Below are positions 1-5,651 of a DNA stretch of 7,875 nt, piece by piece (positions within the stretch are counted from its first letter, which is position 1; each line of letters opens with the position of its first letter). The notes under the pieces are model-generated. The model searched no databases and was not told where the DNA came from. It saw nothing but the letters and a program-made list of their open reading frames with translations. Source of the DNA: Micromonosporaceae bacterium (GTDB lineage Bacteria; Actinomycetota; Actinomycetes; Mycobacteriales; Micromonosporaceae); contig DPJL01000197.1 of NCBI GenBank assembly GCA_003543035.1, forward strand, positions 1 to 7,875, written 5' to 3'. The position numbers and the translations under genes are program-made.

Positions 1-1
1 G

Positions 2-337
2 GTGGCGGCGGCGGTGGCGCTGGCGGGCCTGTTGTGGCTCGCCGTGCGGTACGTAATGTTCGCGCTTGCCCTGCCTGAGCTTCCCCTGCCGCAGGTAGGC
101 CGAATTCCTTTGCCCACAGCCCTTTTCGCGGGCGGTCTGCTTGCCGGTCTGCTGATCTCGCTACTGGTCCGTCCAGTCGTGCGAATTGCGGCCAGGCGCC
201 TGCGTCGCCGGGTACAGAAGCGGCTGCGCTCGGGTGTCGAGCGCGTCGGGCAGGATCTCGTCGTGGCTCCAGCCAGACGCGTCCTGACGGCTTACGAAAC
301 AGCGCAGAACTCCCTGCGGCAAGCGCGAGGACGTTGA
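2..337 (+). CDS. C-terminal membrane region of a probable YfjP-type GTPase (partial, 5' end outside window)
   Basis: The frame is open from the first bases, so this is the 3' end of a gene that starts upstream; the apparent GTG start at base 2 is an edge artefact. The 111 visible residues hold two hydrophobic segments (about residues 2-24 and 36-57) joined by a short loop rich in Pro and Leu. A strongly basic stretch follows (RIAARRLRRRVQKRLRSG), then a hydrophilic helical tail with a VVAPARRVLTAYE stretch. In actinobacteria, membrane-anchored GTPases of the YfjP/dynamin-like group end this way: a TM hairpin, a basic juxtamembrane region and a 'V.P....L..Y' tail. The G domain with its P-loop would lie upstream and cannot be seen, so the assignment rests on the tail alone. 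Another two-TM membrane protein is possible. It ends 103 bp before the protease gene. Confidence 0.5.
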   Translation: MAAAVALAGLLWLAVRYVMFALALPELPLPQVGRIPLPTALFAGGLLAGLLISLLVRPVVRIAARRLRRRVQKRLRSGVERVGQDLVVAPARRVLTAYETAQNSLRQARGR

Positions 338-344
338 ACTGCCG
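326..344 (+). repeat. Short direct repeat, copy 1 of 2
   Basis: CGAGGA followed directly by CGTTGAACTGCCG spans the stop codon of the first gene. The same string, with one extra T between the two blocks, occurs at 3234-3253 near the 5' end of metE. The two copies bracket the protease and nearly all of metE, 2.9 kb apart. The 13-base block is identical. It may be coincidence in GC-rich DNA. Confidence 0.3.
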
Positions 345-352
345 CGATCACA

Positions 353-364
353 AGGGATTTCCCT
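353..364. repeat. Short palindrome AGGGATTTCCCT
   Basis: This is a perfect inverted repeat (AGGGA-TT-TCCCT) 16 bp after the stop codon of the upstream membrane gene. As RNA it could form only a 4-bp hairpin (AGGG/CCCT) with a 4-nt loop, and no T-run follows, so it is a poor terminator candidate. It may be an operator half-way between the genes or chance. A second small palindrome, TACATGTA, lies at 371-378 in the AT-rich stretch where a protease promoter would be expected. Confidence 0.25.
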
Positions 365-390
365 GATTCATACATGTAATTAAAGATTTA

Positions 391-434
391 GCTTCCTTTC
401 ATCTACAGCTGAGGCTGAAGTCGAGAAAGGAAGC
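391..434 (+). promoter_or_regulatory. Inverted repeat that would sequester the protease ribosome binding site
   Basis: The left arm GCTTCCTTTC (391-400) is perfectly complementary to the right arm GAAAGGAAGC (425-434), giving a 10-bp stem. The intervening 24 nt can form an inner hairpin, CAGC-TGAG-GCTG (406-417). The right arm contains the purine-rich Shine-Dalgarno sequence AAAGGAAG (426-433), placed 7 nt before the ATG at 441. In an mRNA that starts upstream of 391 the ribosome binding site would therefore be paired. The repeat is seen directly. Translational control is inference; the element could instead act as a DNA operator. A Rho-independent terminator is unlikely because no T-run follows. 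Confidence 0.5.
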
Positions 435-440
435 ATCTCC

Positions 441-1157
441 ATGCCACTACGGAAGACACTTTTCGCTATCTTCGGAAGTCTCGCTGTTGCGGTGGCCGCG
501 TTGCCGGCCGGCTCGGCAGAGGCGATCCGGGGCGGCGTCGACGTGGACGTGGCCCAGTATCCGTGGGCTGTCGTCATCACCAGACCGGGTAGCCCACATC
601 CGCAGAAAGAGTCCTGTGGCGGAGTGTTGTTGGCCGCCAACGTGATCGCCACCGCGGGGCATTGCACCGGTACCGGCACGACGTGGAGCGATCGAACCGT
701 CATCGCCGGCCGGACCGACCTCACCACCAGCGCCGGCAAGACGGCGAGGCCGGTGGCCGTCTACCTGCACCCCGAGTTTGTCTCCTGCCAGAACGGCCTC
801 AAGTGTGGCGACCTCGCCTTATGGTTTATGGACGGCAACCTTGGCACCGCTTTCGTCACCCCTTCCAGCAGTCAGAGCGATGATGCGACCGGTGCTGTCG
901 CCACGATGATCTCGTGGGGCAATGTCGGGAATGGACAGTACACCTCACGTTCCAAGAAGGGCGAGTTCACCCGGGCCACCGATCAGGTCTGCACCAACGC
1001 CGGGTTCACTTTCACCGCCGGCAAAGTCGGTTGCTACGGACCCGTCAATGGGTCCCTGATCACGGCGATCATGTTCAGCTTTGCTCGCGCATCTGGCGGG
1101 CGGCGGTCACCAGGTTGCGTAGCGCTGCTTCCACTTGTGGATAGGTCCGCGTCTTGA
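441..1157 (+). CDS. Secreted trypsin-like (S1 family) serine protease, 3'-truncated, probable pseudogene
   Basis: The ATG at 441 follows a strong Shine-Dalgarno sequence. Residues 1-28 form a Sec signal peptide: basic MPLRK, a hydrophobic core and an AEA cleavage site. Cleavage there would leave the mature protein starting at Ile29-Arg-Gly-Gly, the usual activated chymotrypsin-fold N-terminus (I-x-G-G). The catalytic His74 lies in TAGHC, with the usual partner Cys59 in CGG, and the catalytic Asp124 in GDLAL. ISWG (157-160) matches the conserved Gly-Trp-Gly region, and Cys184/Cys198 look like the Cys168-Cys182 pair of chymotrypsin numbering. The nucleophile motif GDSGG should follow about 10-15 residues after Cys198 but is absent in all three frames. 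Instead the frame runs on antisense to metE and stops at 1157, so about 40 C-terminal residues look foreign. Without Ser195 and the substrate-pocket walls, protease activity is not expected. It is either a decayed gene or a catalytically dead secreted remnant. It overlaps the 3' end of metE tail to tail by 83 bp. Confidence 0.8.
   Translation: MPLRKTLFAIFGSLAVAVAALPAGSAEAIRGGVDVDVAQYPWAVVITRPGSPHPQKESCGGVLLAANVIATAGHCTGTGTTWSDRTVIAGRTDLTTSAGKTARPVAVYLHPEFVSCQNGLKCGDLALWFMDGNLGTAFVTPSSSQSDDATGAVATMISWGNVGNGQYTSRSKKGEFTRATDQVCTNAGFTFTAGKVGCYGPVNGSLITAIMFSFARASGGRRSPGCVALLPLVDRSAS
1038..1071 (-). terminator. Two tandem hairpins just beyond the metE stop codon (candidate terminator)
   Basis: Reading along the metE transcript, the stop codon (1077-1075) is followed at once by a 5-bp hairpin TGATC-N5-GATCA (1071-1057). 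A 6-bp GC-rich hairpin GGACCC-N6-GGGTCC (1055-1038) comes next. Neither is followed by a U-run. Hairpins without U-runs are often proposed as terminators in high-GC actinobacteria, and this position is right for metE. They lie inside the truncated protease reading frame, which suggests that this sequence came with metE rather than with the protease. The stems are short, so chance cannot be excluded. Confidence 0.4.
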
Positions 1158-3288
1158 GCCCGCAATCCGGGTTGATCCAGAGCTGCGCGGCTGGAACAGC
1201 CTGCCGCGCAGCGGTTATCAGCTCGGCAACCTCCTCCGTGGCCGGCACTCGCGGCGAGTGGATGTCATAGACGCCAGGCCCGAGCCCGCGCTCGAACGAG
1301 GCCGCCACCGGCTCGTGGAGGACACGAGCGTGCGAGCGCGCCGATTCGATGGTGGTGACATCGGCATCGAGGGCGTCGATCGCTTCGAACACAGCGCCTG
1401 CATCCGAGTAGCAGAGATGCGTGTGGATCTGAGTACGGTCGGCTGCCCCGGAAGTGGCATGACGATAGGCCTCCACCGCCCACGTCAAGTAGGCCTTCTG
1501 ATCGCGGGCGCGAAGTGGCATCAACTCCCGCAGAGCGGGCTCGTCCACTTGGATTATCGAGATGCCCGCCGCTTCGAGGTCGATGACCTCCTCCCGAAGT
1601 GCTTGCGCTACTTGCCATACTGTCTCTGCCAACGGTAGGTCCTGGCGCTTGAACGACCACGCGATGATCGTCACCGGCCCGGTGAGCATCCCCTTCACCG
1701 GTTTGTCGGTGAGGGATTGCGCATAACGAGCCCACTCCACGGTGATGGGTGCAGGCCGGCTGACATCGCCGTGGAGGATGGGCGGGCGAGTGCATCGGGA
1801 CCCGTAGGACTGCACCCAGCCGTGTTCGGTGGTGGCGAATCCGTCAAGCTGCTCGGCGAAATACTGGACCATGTCGTTTCGCTCCGGCTCGCCGTGCACA
1901 AGGACGTCGAGGCCGAGGTCCTCCTGTAGCCGGATCACTTTTTCGATCTCGGCGGCGATTCGCTTTTGGTACTCGCCCGAGTCGATGCGACCGGCTGACG
2001 CCGCAGCCCGGGTGGCCCGAAGCTCATCGGTCTGCGGGAACGACCCGATGGTGGTGACCGGAAAAGCGGGCAGTTGCAGGTGCTCCGCCTGAGCGGCCGC
2101 CCGTACCGGATAAGGGCTGCGGCGGCTGGCTTTCCGCGGCCCGCCTTCGGGCTGGGGCGCGAAAGCAAAGGGTTCCCCCTCCACACCGGCACCCAGAGCC
2201 ACCACCTCGGCGACCTTCTGCTCGGCGAAGGCGAGCCGCCGCCGCAACGCGGGATCGAGCTTCGACTCCACTTCCACGTCGTAGGGCACATGCAACAGCG
2301 AACACGACGTGCTGGCAACGACCTCACTGCCCAGCTCGCGCAACGACTTGAGCACCCCGGATGCCGCGACCGTGTCGGTCCGCCAGATGTCACGGCCGGA
2401 CACCACACCGGCGACGATTGTCTTACCCGCCAACACTTCCAGCCCTTCGATCCCGCCGCGGACGAGGTCGACGCCTAGGGCCTCAACGGGTGTACCGGCC
2501 AGGATCGGCAGGGCTTCGCCGAGCTCGCCGAAGTACGAGGCAACGAACAGACTCGGCCGGTGAGTGAGCCCACCGAGATGCCGGTAGGCGTCACTGAGTG
2601 CGGCCAACTCGGCGGGGGAGCGGTCCACCACCAACGCGGGTTCGTCGAGCTGGACCCACGGCACGCCCTCGTCCGCGAGCTCTGCCAGCAACTGCGCGTA
2701 GACCTCGAGTACCGCGTCGAGCCGGTCCAGTGGGGTGAACCCGGCCGGGCTGCCTGCCGGGGGCTGCGACAACAGCAGGAACGTGACCGGGCCGACGAGC
2801 ACCGGTCGCGTGATCAGGCCGAGCTCGCGGGCCTCACGGAACTCGCCGATCGGCTTGGCACTGTTCAACCGGAACGGCGTCGTGGCACCGATTTCGGGCA
2901 CGATGTAGTGATAGTTGGTGTCGAACCATTTGGTCATCGGCAACGGCGCCACGTCGGCGGTGCCCCGGGCCATCGCGAAGTAGCTGCCCAACTCTTCGGC
3001 CAGGCGATGCCTATCTGGTACCGCATCAAGCAACAAAGCCGTATCGAGAACCTGGTCGTAAAGGGAGAAGGTGTTGGACGGCAGTTGGGATAGCCCGAGC
3101 TCGGCGAGCCGGAGCCAGGTCTGCTCGCGCAGCAGGCGCCCGGTGCTCTGCAGTGAAGCTGCGCTGATCGCGCCGTCCCAGTAGGACTCAAGGGCGCGTT
3201 TGAGTTCGCGCCGCGCCCCCACGCGCGGATAGCCGAGGATCGTTGAACTGCCGATTGGTGTTCCGTTGGAGATCGTCACAACGGGCAT
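1075..3288 (-). CDS. metE: 5-methyltetrahydropteroyltriglutamate-homocysteine methyltransferase (cobalamin-independent methionine synthase)
   Basis: This cytosolic zinc enzyme transfers the methyl group of 5-methyl-tetrahydrofolate polyglutamate to homocysteine in the last step of methionine synthesis. The protein has 737 residues from the ATG at 3288 and aligns end to end with E. coli MetE (753). The N-terminal half has the folate-side signatures ILGYPRVG near the start and WFDTNYHYIVPE. The C-terminal half has TTIGSFPQT, ERNDMVQYF and QVDEPALRE. All four zinc ligands are present: His624 and Cys626 (THLCY), Glu648 (TTIES) and Cys709 (NPDCGLKTR). Their spacing matches E. coli His641, Cys643, Glu665 and Cys726. 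An in-frame GTG at 3303 would add five residues (VSSTM), but its only AGG lies directly against it. The ATG also lacks a good Shine-Dalgarno sequence, so the start is not certain. It is divergent from a LysR-type regulator gene. The short leader leaves no room for a cobalamin riboswitch, which often controls metE in actinomycetes. Confidence 0.97.
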   Translation of the reverse strand: MPVVTISNGTPIGSSTILGYPRVGARRELKRALESYWDGAISAASLQSTGRLLREQTWLRLAELGLSQLPSNTFSLYDQVLDTALLLDAVPDRHRLAEELGSYFAMARGTADVAPLPMTKWFDTNYHYIVPEIGATTPFRLNSAKPIGEFREARELGLITRPVLVGPVTFLLLSQPPAGSPAGFTPLDRLDAVLEVYAQLLAELADEGVPWVQLDEPALVVDRSPAELAALSDAYRHLGGLTHRPSLFVASYFGELGEALPILAGTPVEALGVDLVRGGIEGLEVLAGKTIVAGVVSGRDIWRTDTVAASGVLKSLRELGSEVVASTSCSLLHVPYDVEVESKLDPALRRRLAFAEQKVAEVVALGAGVEGEPFAFAPQPEGGPRKASRRSPYPVRAAAQAEHLQLPAFPVTTIGSFPQTDELRATRAAASAGRIDSGEYQKRIAAEIEKVIRLQEDLGLDVLVHGEPERNDMVQYFAEQLDGFATTEHGWVQSYGSRCTRPPILHGDVSRPAPITVEWARYAQSLTDKPVKGMLTGPVTIIAWSFKRQDLPLAETVWQVAQALREEVIDLEAAGISIIQVDEPALRELMPLRARDQKAYLTWAVEAYRHATSGAADRTQIHTHLCYSDAGAVFEAIDALDADVTTIESARSHARVLHEPVAASFERGLGPGVYDIHSPRVPATEEVAELITAARQAVPAAQLWINPDCGLKTRTYPQVEAALRNLVTAARQMREQS
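3234..3253 (+). repeat. Short direct repeat, copy 2 of 2
   Basis: CGAGGA-T-CGTTGAACTGCCG lies inside the metE coding sequence, antisense to the codons of the N-terminal SSTILGY segment. It matches 326-344 except for one inserted T. Because it is inside a conserved part of metE, coding constraint explains this copy; whether the other copy is related by recombination is open. Confidence 0.3.
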
Positions 3289-3304
3289 TGTGGAGCTGAC
3301 CACA
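3289..3304. promoter_or_regulatory. Inverted repeat TGTGG-N6-CCACA in the metE/lysR-type intergenic region (possible operator)
   Basis: Perfect 5-bp arms TGTGG (3289-3293) and CCACA (3300-3304) flank AGCTGA and abut the metE ATG. The centre of symmetry falls between two bases, so it does not fit the classic LysR T-N11-A box. It also does not match the enteric MetR box TGAA-N5-TTCA. It could still be the binding site of the divergently encoded regulator or of another repressor that blocks metE initiation. Because it overlaps the alternative GTG start (3303), it may instead be a small hairpin in the metE leader. The repeat is seen; the role is inference. Confidence 0.35.
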
Positions 3305-3352
3305 CCTGTCGTGCCGGGTTCATTACGGTGGCTTATCGACGGCCCCGCTGGT

Positions 3353-3358
3353 CATACT
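3353..3358 (+). promoter_or_regulatory. Putative -10 element for a leaderless LysR-type regulator transcript
   Basis: CATACT matches four of six bases of TATAAT and ends 6 bp before the ATG at 3365. A transcript starting about 7 nt after the hexamer would begin at the start codon itself. This is the leaderless arrangement common in actinobacteria, and no Shine-Dalgarno sequence precedes this ATG. No convincing -35 is seen 16-18 bp upstream (GGCTTA/GCTTAT region), so the call is tentative. Confidence 0.35.
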
Positions 3359-3364
3359 GATCCG

Positions 3365-4288
3365 ATGGACACGGGGCCGCCGCTTCGGGACATAGCCGTA
3401 TACGTGCTGGTGGCGCAGCGCCTGAGCTTCTCCGGCGCCGCTGCTGAGTTAGGCATGTCGCAGTCGGCGGTCAGCCAGACGATCGCGAGGCTCGAGCGCA
3501 CTCTGGATCTGCGGCTGTTCGAGCGCAGCAGTCGCGAGGTGCAGCTGACCGATGCCGGAAAGCTGCTGCTGCCGCATGCCGAAGAGCTGCTTGAGCAGGC
3601 ACAGTCCTTCACCGCGGAAGCCACTCGCCTCGCCGTGCCCGCGGCGGAATCCATTCGCCTGGCTTATTGCCCACTGACCGGCACGCTGGCCGCGCGAGTG
3701 GTGCAGAAGCTCTCGCGCCGCACGCCGCCGATTCTGGTCCAGCTGCGTCCCACAAGCTGGGAGTCGGTAACGGCAGACCTGGCCCGCGACGCCGTCGCCA
3801 TCATGAGTGCGCCCTTCCCGGCTGGTTATGCGACCACAGCACGTTTTCACATCCCGGTGAGCCACCTGGCCGTGTCGGTGGCCGATCCGCTCGCCCAGGC
3901 GACCCGGCTGCGGTTGGAACAATTGAACCGCCGCACCATTCTCATGCCTCGCAGTCGCCCGCCCGGCAGTGTCTGGGCGCAACTGACCTTCCGGTTACAG
4001 GCCGCGAAGGTCACCTTCCACGAAGGCGACGAACATGAGACCTGGACCACCGCCCTGGACCTGGTCGCCGCGCGGCGGGGCGTACTTCCCGCGCCAACGC
4101 CACTGGTTGACACCGTGCGCCGCCCCGATATCGCCTTCATTCCGCTCGACGCAGACCTGACGATGACCTATGGCATTGTCTGGTCCGCCGAGCACGCGAC
4201 CGCTCAGACCCTCACCCTGGTGCAGACCATCCAGGAGTTTCTGCGGGTCGGCGGGCGGTCGTCGATCAGCCGGGTGATCCCGAAATAG
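3365..4288 (+). CDS. LysR-type transcriptional regulator
   Basis: This is a 307-residue DNA-binding regulator of normal LysR-family length (about 300). The N-terminal winged helix-turn-helix spans about residues 7-65. It carries the family signature SFSGAAAELGMSQSAVSQ (21-38), then LERTLDLRLFERSS and LTDAGKLLLPHAEELL, which leads into the linker helix. Residues about 90-300 form the periplasmic-binding-protein-like effector domain, whose ligand cannot be read from the sequence. The ATG at 3365 fits the family N-terminus; an upstream in-frame start at 3266 would add 33 residues lying antisense to metE and is not credible. The gene is divergent from metE, as metR is in enterobacteria, so it may regulate metE. 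Equally, it lies directly upstream of the P450 operon and in the same direction, and could control that cassette. The effector domain shows no obvious MetR-specific resemblance, so no symbol is given. Confidence 0.93.
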   Translation: MDTGPPLRDIAVYVLVAQRLSFSGAAAELGMSQSAVSQTIARLERTLDLRLFERSSREVQLTDAGKLLLPHAEELLEQAQSFTAEATRLAVPAAESIRLAYCPLTGTLAARVVQKLSRRTPPILVQLRPTSWESVTADLARDAVAIMSAPFPAGYATTARFHIPVSHLAVSVADPLAQATRLRLEQLNRRTILMPRSRPPGSVWAQLTFRLQAAKVTFHEGDEHETWTTALDLVAARRGVLPAPTPLVDTVRRPDIAFIPLDADLTMTYGIVWSAEHATAQTLTLVQTIQEFLRVGGRSSISRVIPK

Positions 4289-4308
4289 ATATGTACCAAA
4301 TCGTCTAT
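4285..4308. repeat. Imperfect AT-rich inverted repeat beside the P450 promoter (possible operator)
   Basis: ATAGA (4285-4289) and TCTAT (4304-4308) form 5-bp arms around 14 nt. A shifted inner pair, GAT (4288-4290) and ATC (4300-4302), overlaps them. The element starts on the stop codon of the regulator gene and ends 1 bp before the TTGACA -35 box at 4310. That placement suits a regulator of the downstream operon, possibly the LysR-type protein. The arms are short and AT-rich in an otherwise GC-rich window, so binding is only a suggestion. With its large loop it is not a terminator. Confidence 0.3.
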
Positions 4309-4309
4309 C

Positions 4310-4337
4310 TTGACAATGGCGGGGATCCTGGCATAGT
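4310..4337 (+). promoter_or_regulatory. Sigma70-type promoter of the P450-sulfotransferase-MFS operon
   Basis: A perfect -35 TTGACA (4310-4315) is separated by 16 bp from CATAGT (4332-4337), which matches four of six bases of TATAAT. Transcription would start near 4344, giving a leader of about 72 nt before the P450 ATG. The spacer is one base shorter than the 17-bp optimum, which is compatible with activator dependence. A small TTCA-N4-TGAA repeat (4337-4348) sits over the expected start site. The rest of this 127-bp gap is unusually AT-rich for the window, as expected for a promoter region. No ATG occurs in the predicted leader. Confidence 0.55.
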
Positions 4338-4415
4338 TCACGTTTGAATTTATTAAAGTCTCTGCGCCTCAAGATATTCGAACATCGGTCTGCTGCGCGT
4401 CACAAGGGGGGAACC

Positions 4416-5630
4416 ATGGACGCCGTTGCCGCGTACCGTGCACTTTTCACCGAGGAAGGCCGGCGCAACCCGTTTCCGCTGTACGCCACACTCCATGATC
4501 ATGGCCCGGTTCTCGAGCTCGGGGACCGCTCGCCGCACTTGGTCGTGCACGGTTACGACGCCGTCAGTCGGGTGTTGCGGGATCCCGCATTTCACGTTCC
4601 CGACATGGACCGGATGTCGAGGACGAGGCCTGATTGGCCTGAGCATCCGGCGCTGGTCGTCTTCATGAATTCGATGATGTTCAGCAACGGCGCCAGGCAT
4701 GTCCGCACCAGGCGCCTGGTCACACAGGTCTTCACCATGCGCCGGATAAGCTCACTCGCCGAATCGATAACGGCGGTGGTGGACCAGCTGTTGGACCAGA
4801 TGGCCGAGCACGGCTCGGGCGGCTCGGTGGTCGACTTCATGACCGAGCTCGCCTATCCGTTGCCGTCAAACGTGATTGGAGCGCTGCTTGGAGTCCCGGA
4901 GGAGGACCGTCCGTGGTTCCGGCCACATGTGATCGCCATCGGTGGGGTGCTTGACGGCGGTAGCCCGCAGAAGTTGGTCGACGGCGACAAGGCGGCAACC
5001 GAGCTGAACAACTACTTCACCGATCTGATCGCGCAGCGCCGGGCCAAACCGCAGGACGATCTGATCAGCACGCTGGCCCAGGCGTGGCAAGAGGATTCCG
5101 AGCTGACCGAGGCGCAGCTGCTCTCCACCCTCGTGCTGCTCTTCAACGCCGGTTTCGAGACCACGACCCACCTGCTCGGAAACGGCCTTTCCGTCCTGCT
5201 TGCCAATCCCGGCTCCATGGACCTTCTCCGTGACAATCCGGGCCGGGCGGCGTCCTATGTGGAGGAGTTCTTGCGGATGGAGTCTCCAGCCCAGTTCACC
5301 ACCAGGTGGGCGACCGTCGACGCCAAGGTTGACGGTTTCTCGGTGCCCGCTCACGGGGACGTCCTGGTGCTGTTCGGAGCGGCCAATCACGATCCGAACA
5401 GGTTTCCCGCTCCGGGCATGTTCGATCCGGCGCGACCGGACAACAACCCGCTTACCTTCAGCACCGGCCCGCACTTCTGCCCCGGAGCGGCGCTCGCCAG
5501 GCTGGAAGGCGAGATCGCCTTCTCCCGCCTCGTCACTCGCTTTCCGGGTCTCACCGCGGCCGGCCCCTCGACCCGGCTGGATCAACTGGCGTTGCGCGGT
5601 TACACCAGCGTGCCGATCCGGATCGCCTGA
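4416..5630 (+). CDS. Cytochrome P450 (bacterial soluble type)
   Basis: This is a 404-residue heme-thiolate monooxygenase, the typical length of soluble actinobacterial P450s, which take electrons from a ferredoxin and ferredoxin reductase; neither is encoded here. Visible motifs are HxxxR in helix C (His95-Arg99, a heme propionate contact), the I-helix oxygen-activation motif AGFETT (245-250) with the acid-alcohol pair Glu248/Thr249, the K-helix ExxR (Glu284-Arg287), and the heme loop FSTGPHFCPG (348-357) with proximal Cys355. The second residue of the heme loop is Ser where most family members have Gly. The ATG at 4416 follows a strong Shine-Dalgarno run (AAGGGGGG); the longer frame from TTG at 4344 lies in the AT-rich leader and is rejected. 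The protein has no membrane anchor. It is first in a three-gene operon with a sulfotransferase and an exporter, so it probably hydroxylates a small molecule to create the hydroxyl that is then sulfated. The substrate cannot be deduced. Confidence 0.96.
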   Translation: MDAVAAYRALFTEEGRRNPFPLYATLHDHGPVLELGDRSPHLVVHGYDAVSRVLRDPAFHVPDMDRMSRTRPDWPEHPALVVFMNSMMFSNGARHVRTRRLVTQVFTMRRISSLAESITAVVDQLLDQMAEHGSGGSVVDFMTELAYPLPSNVIGALLGVPEEDRPWFRPHVIAIGGVLDGGSPQKLVDGDKAATELNNYFTDLIAQRRAKPQDDLISTLAQAWQEDSELTEAQLLSTLVLLFNAGFETTTHLLGNGLSVLLANPGSMDLLRDNPGRAASYVEEFLRMESPAQFTTRWATVDAKVDGFSVPAHGDVLVLFGAANHDPNRFPAPGMFDPARPDNNPLTFSTGPHFCPGAALARLEGEIAFSRLVTRFPGLTAAGPSTRLDQLALRGYTSVPIRIA

Positions 5631-5651
5631 CCAACCTCGATAGGAGTCTTG

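Noticed and set aside
353..364. Terminator for the first gene at AGGGATTTCCCT
   Set aside because: The stem is at most 4 bp with a sensible loop and no T-run follows.
380..739. 119-codon minus-strand frame opposite the protease leader and 5' half
   Set aside because: No Shine-Dalgarno sequence, no family motif, and the plus strand has clear signal peptide and protease motifs.
2560..3093. 177-codon plus-strand frame inside metE
   Set aside because: Antisense to conserved metE sequence; composition is shadow-like and no domain is recognisable.
3266..3364. N-terminal extension of the LysR-type regulator by 33 residues
   Set aside because: It would overlap the 5' end of metE and the shared promoter region, and LysR-family proteins begin a few residues before the helix-turn-helix, as the ATG at 3365 gives.
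3289..3364. Cobalamin or SAM riboswitch upstream of metE
   Set aside because: The whole gap is about 76 bp and is shared with a divergent gene, too short for a cobalamin riboswitch; no conserved riboswitch core is seen.
4378..4393. Possible LexA (SOS) box, TCGAAC half-site followed by GTCTGC
   Set aside because: Only the left half matches the actinobacterial TCGAAC-N4-GTTCGA consensus; the right half is poor.
4344..4415. N-terminal extension of the P450 from a TTG at 4344
   Set aside because: The segment is AT-rich leader with the predicted +1 at the same place, and the ATG at 4416 has a strong Shine-Dalgarno sequence and the normal P450 N-terminus.
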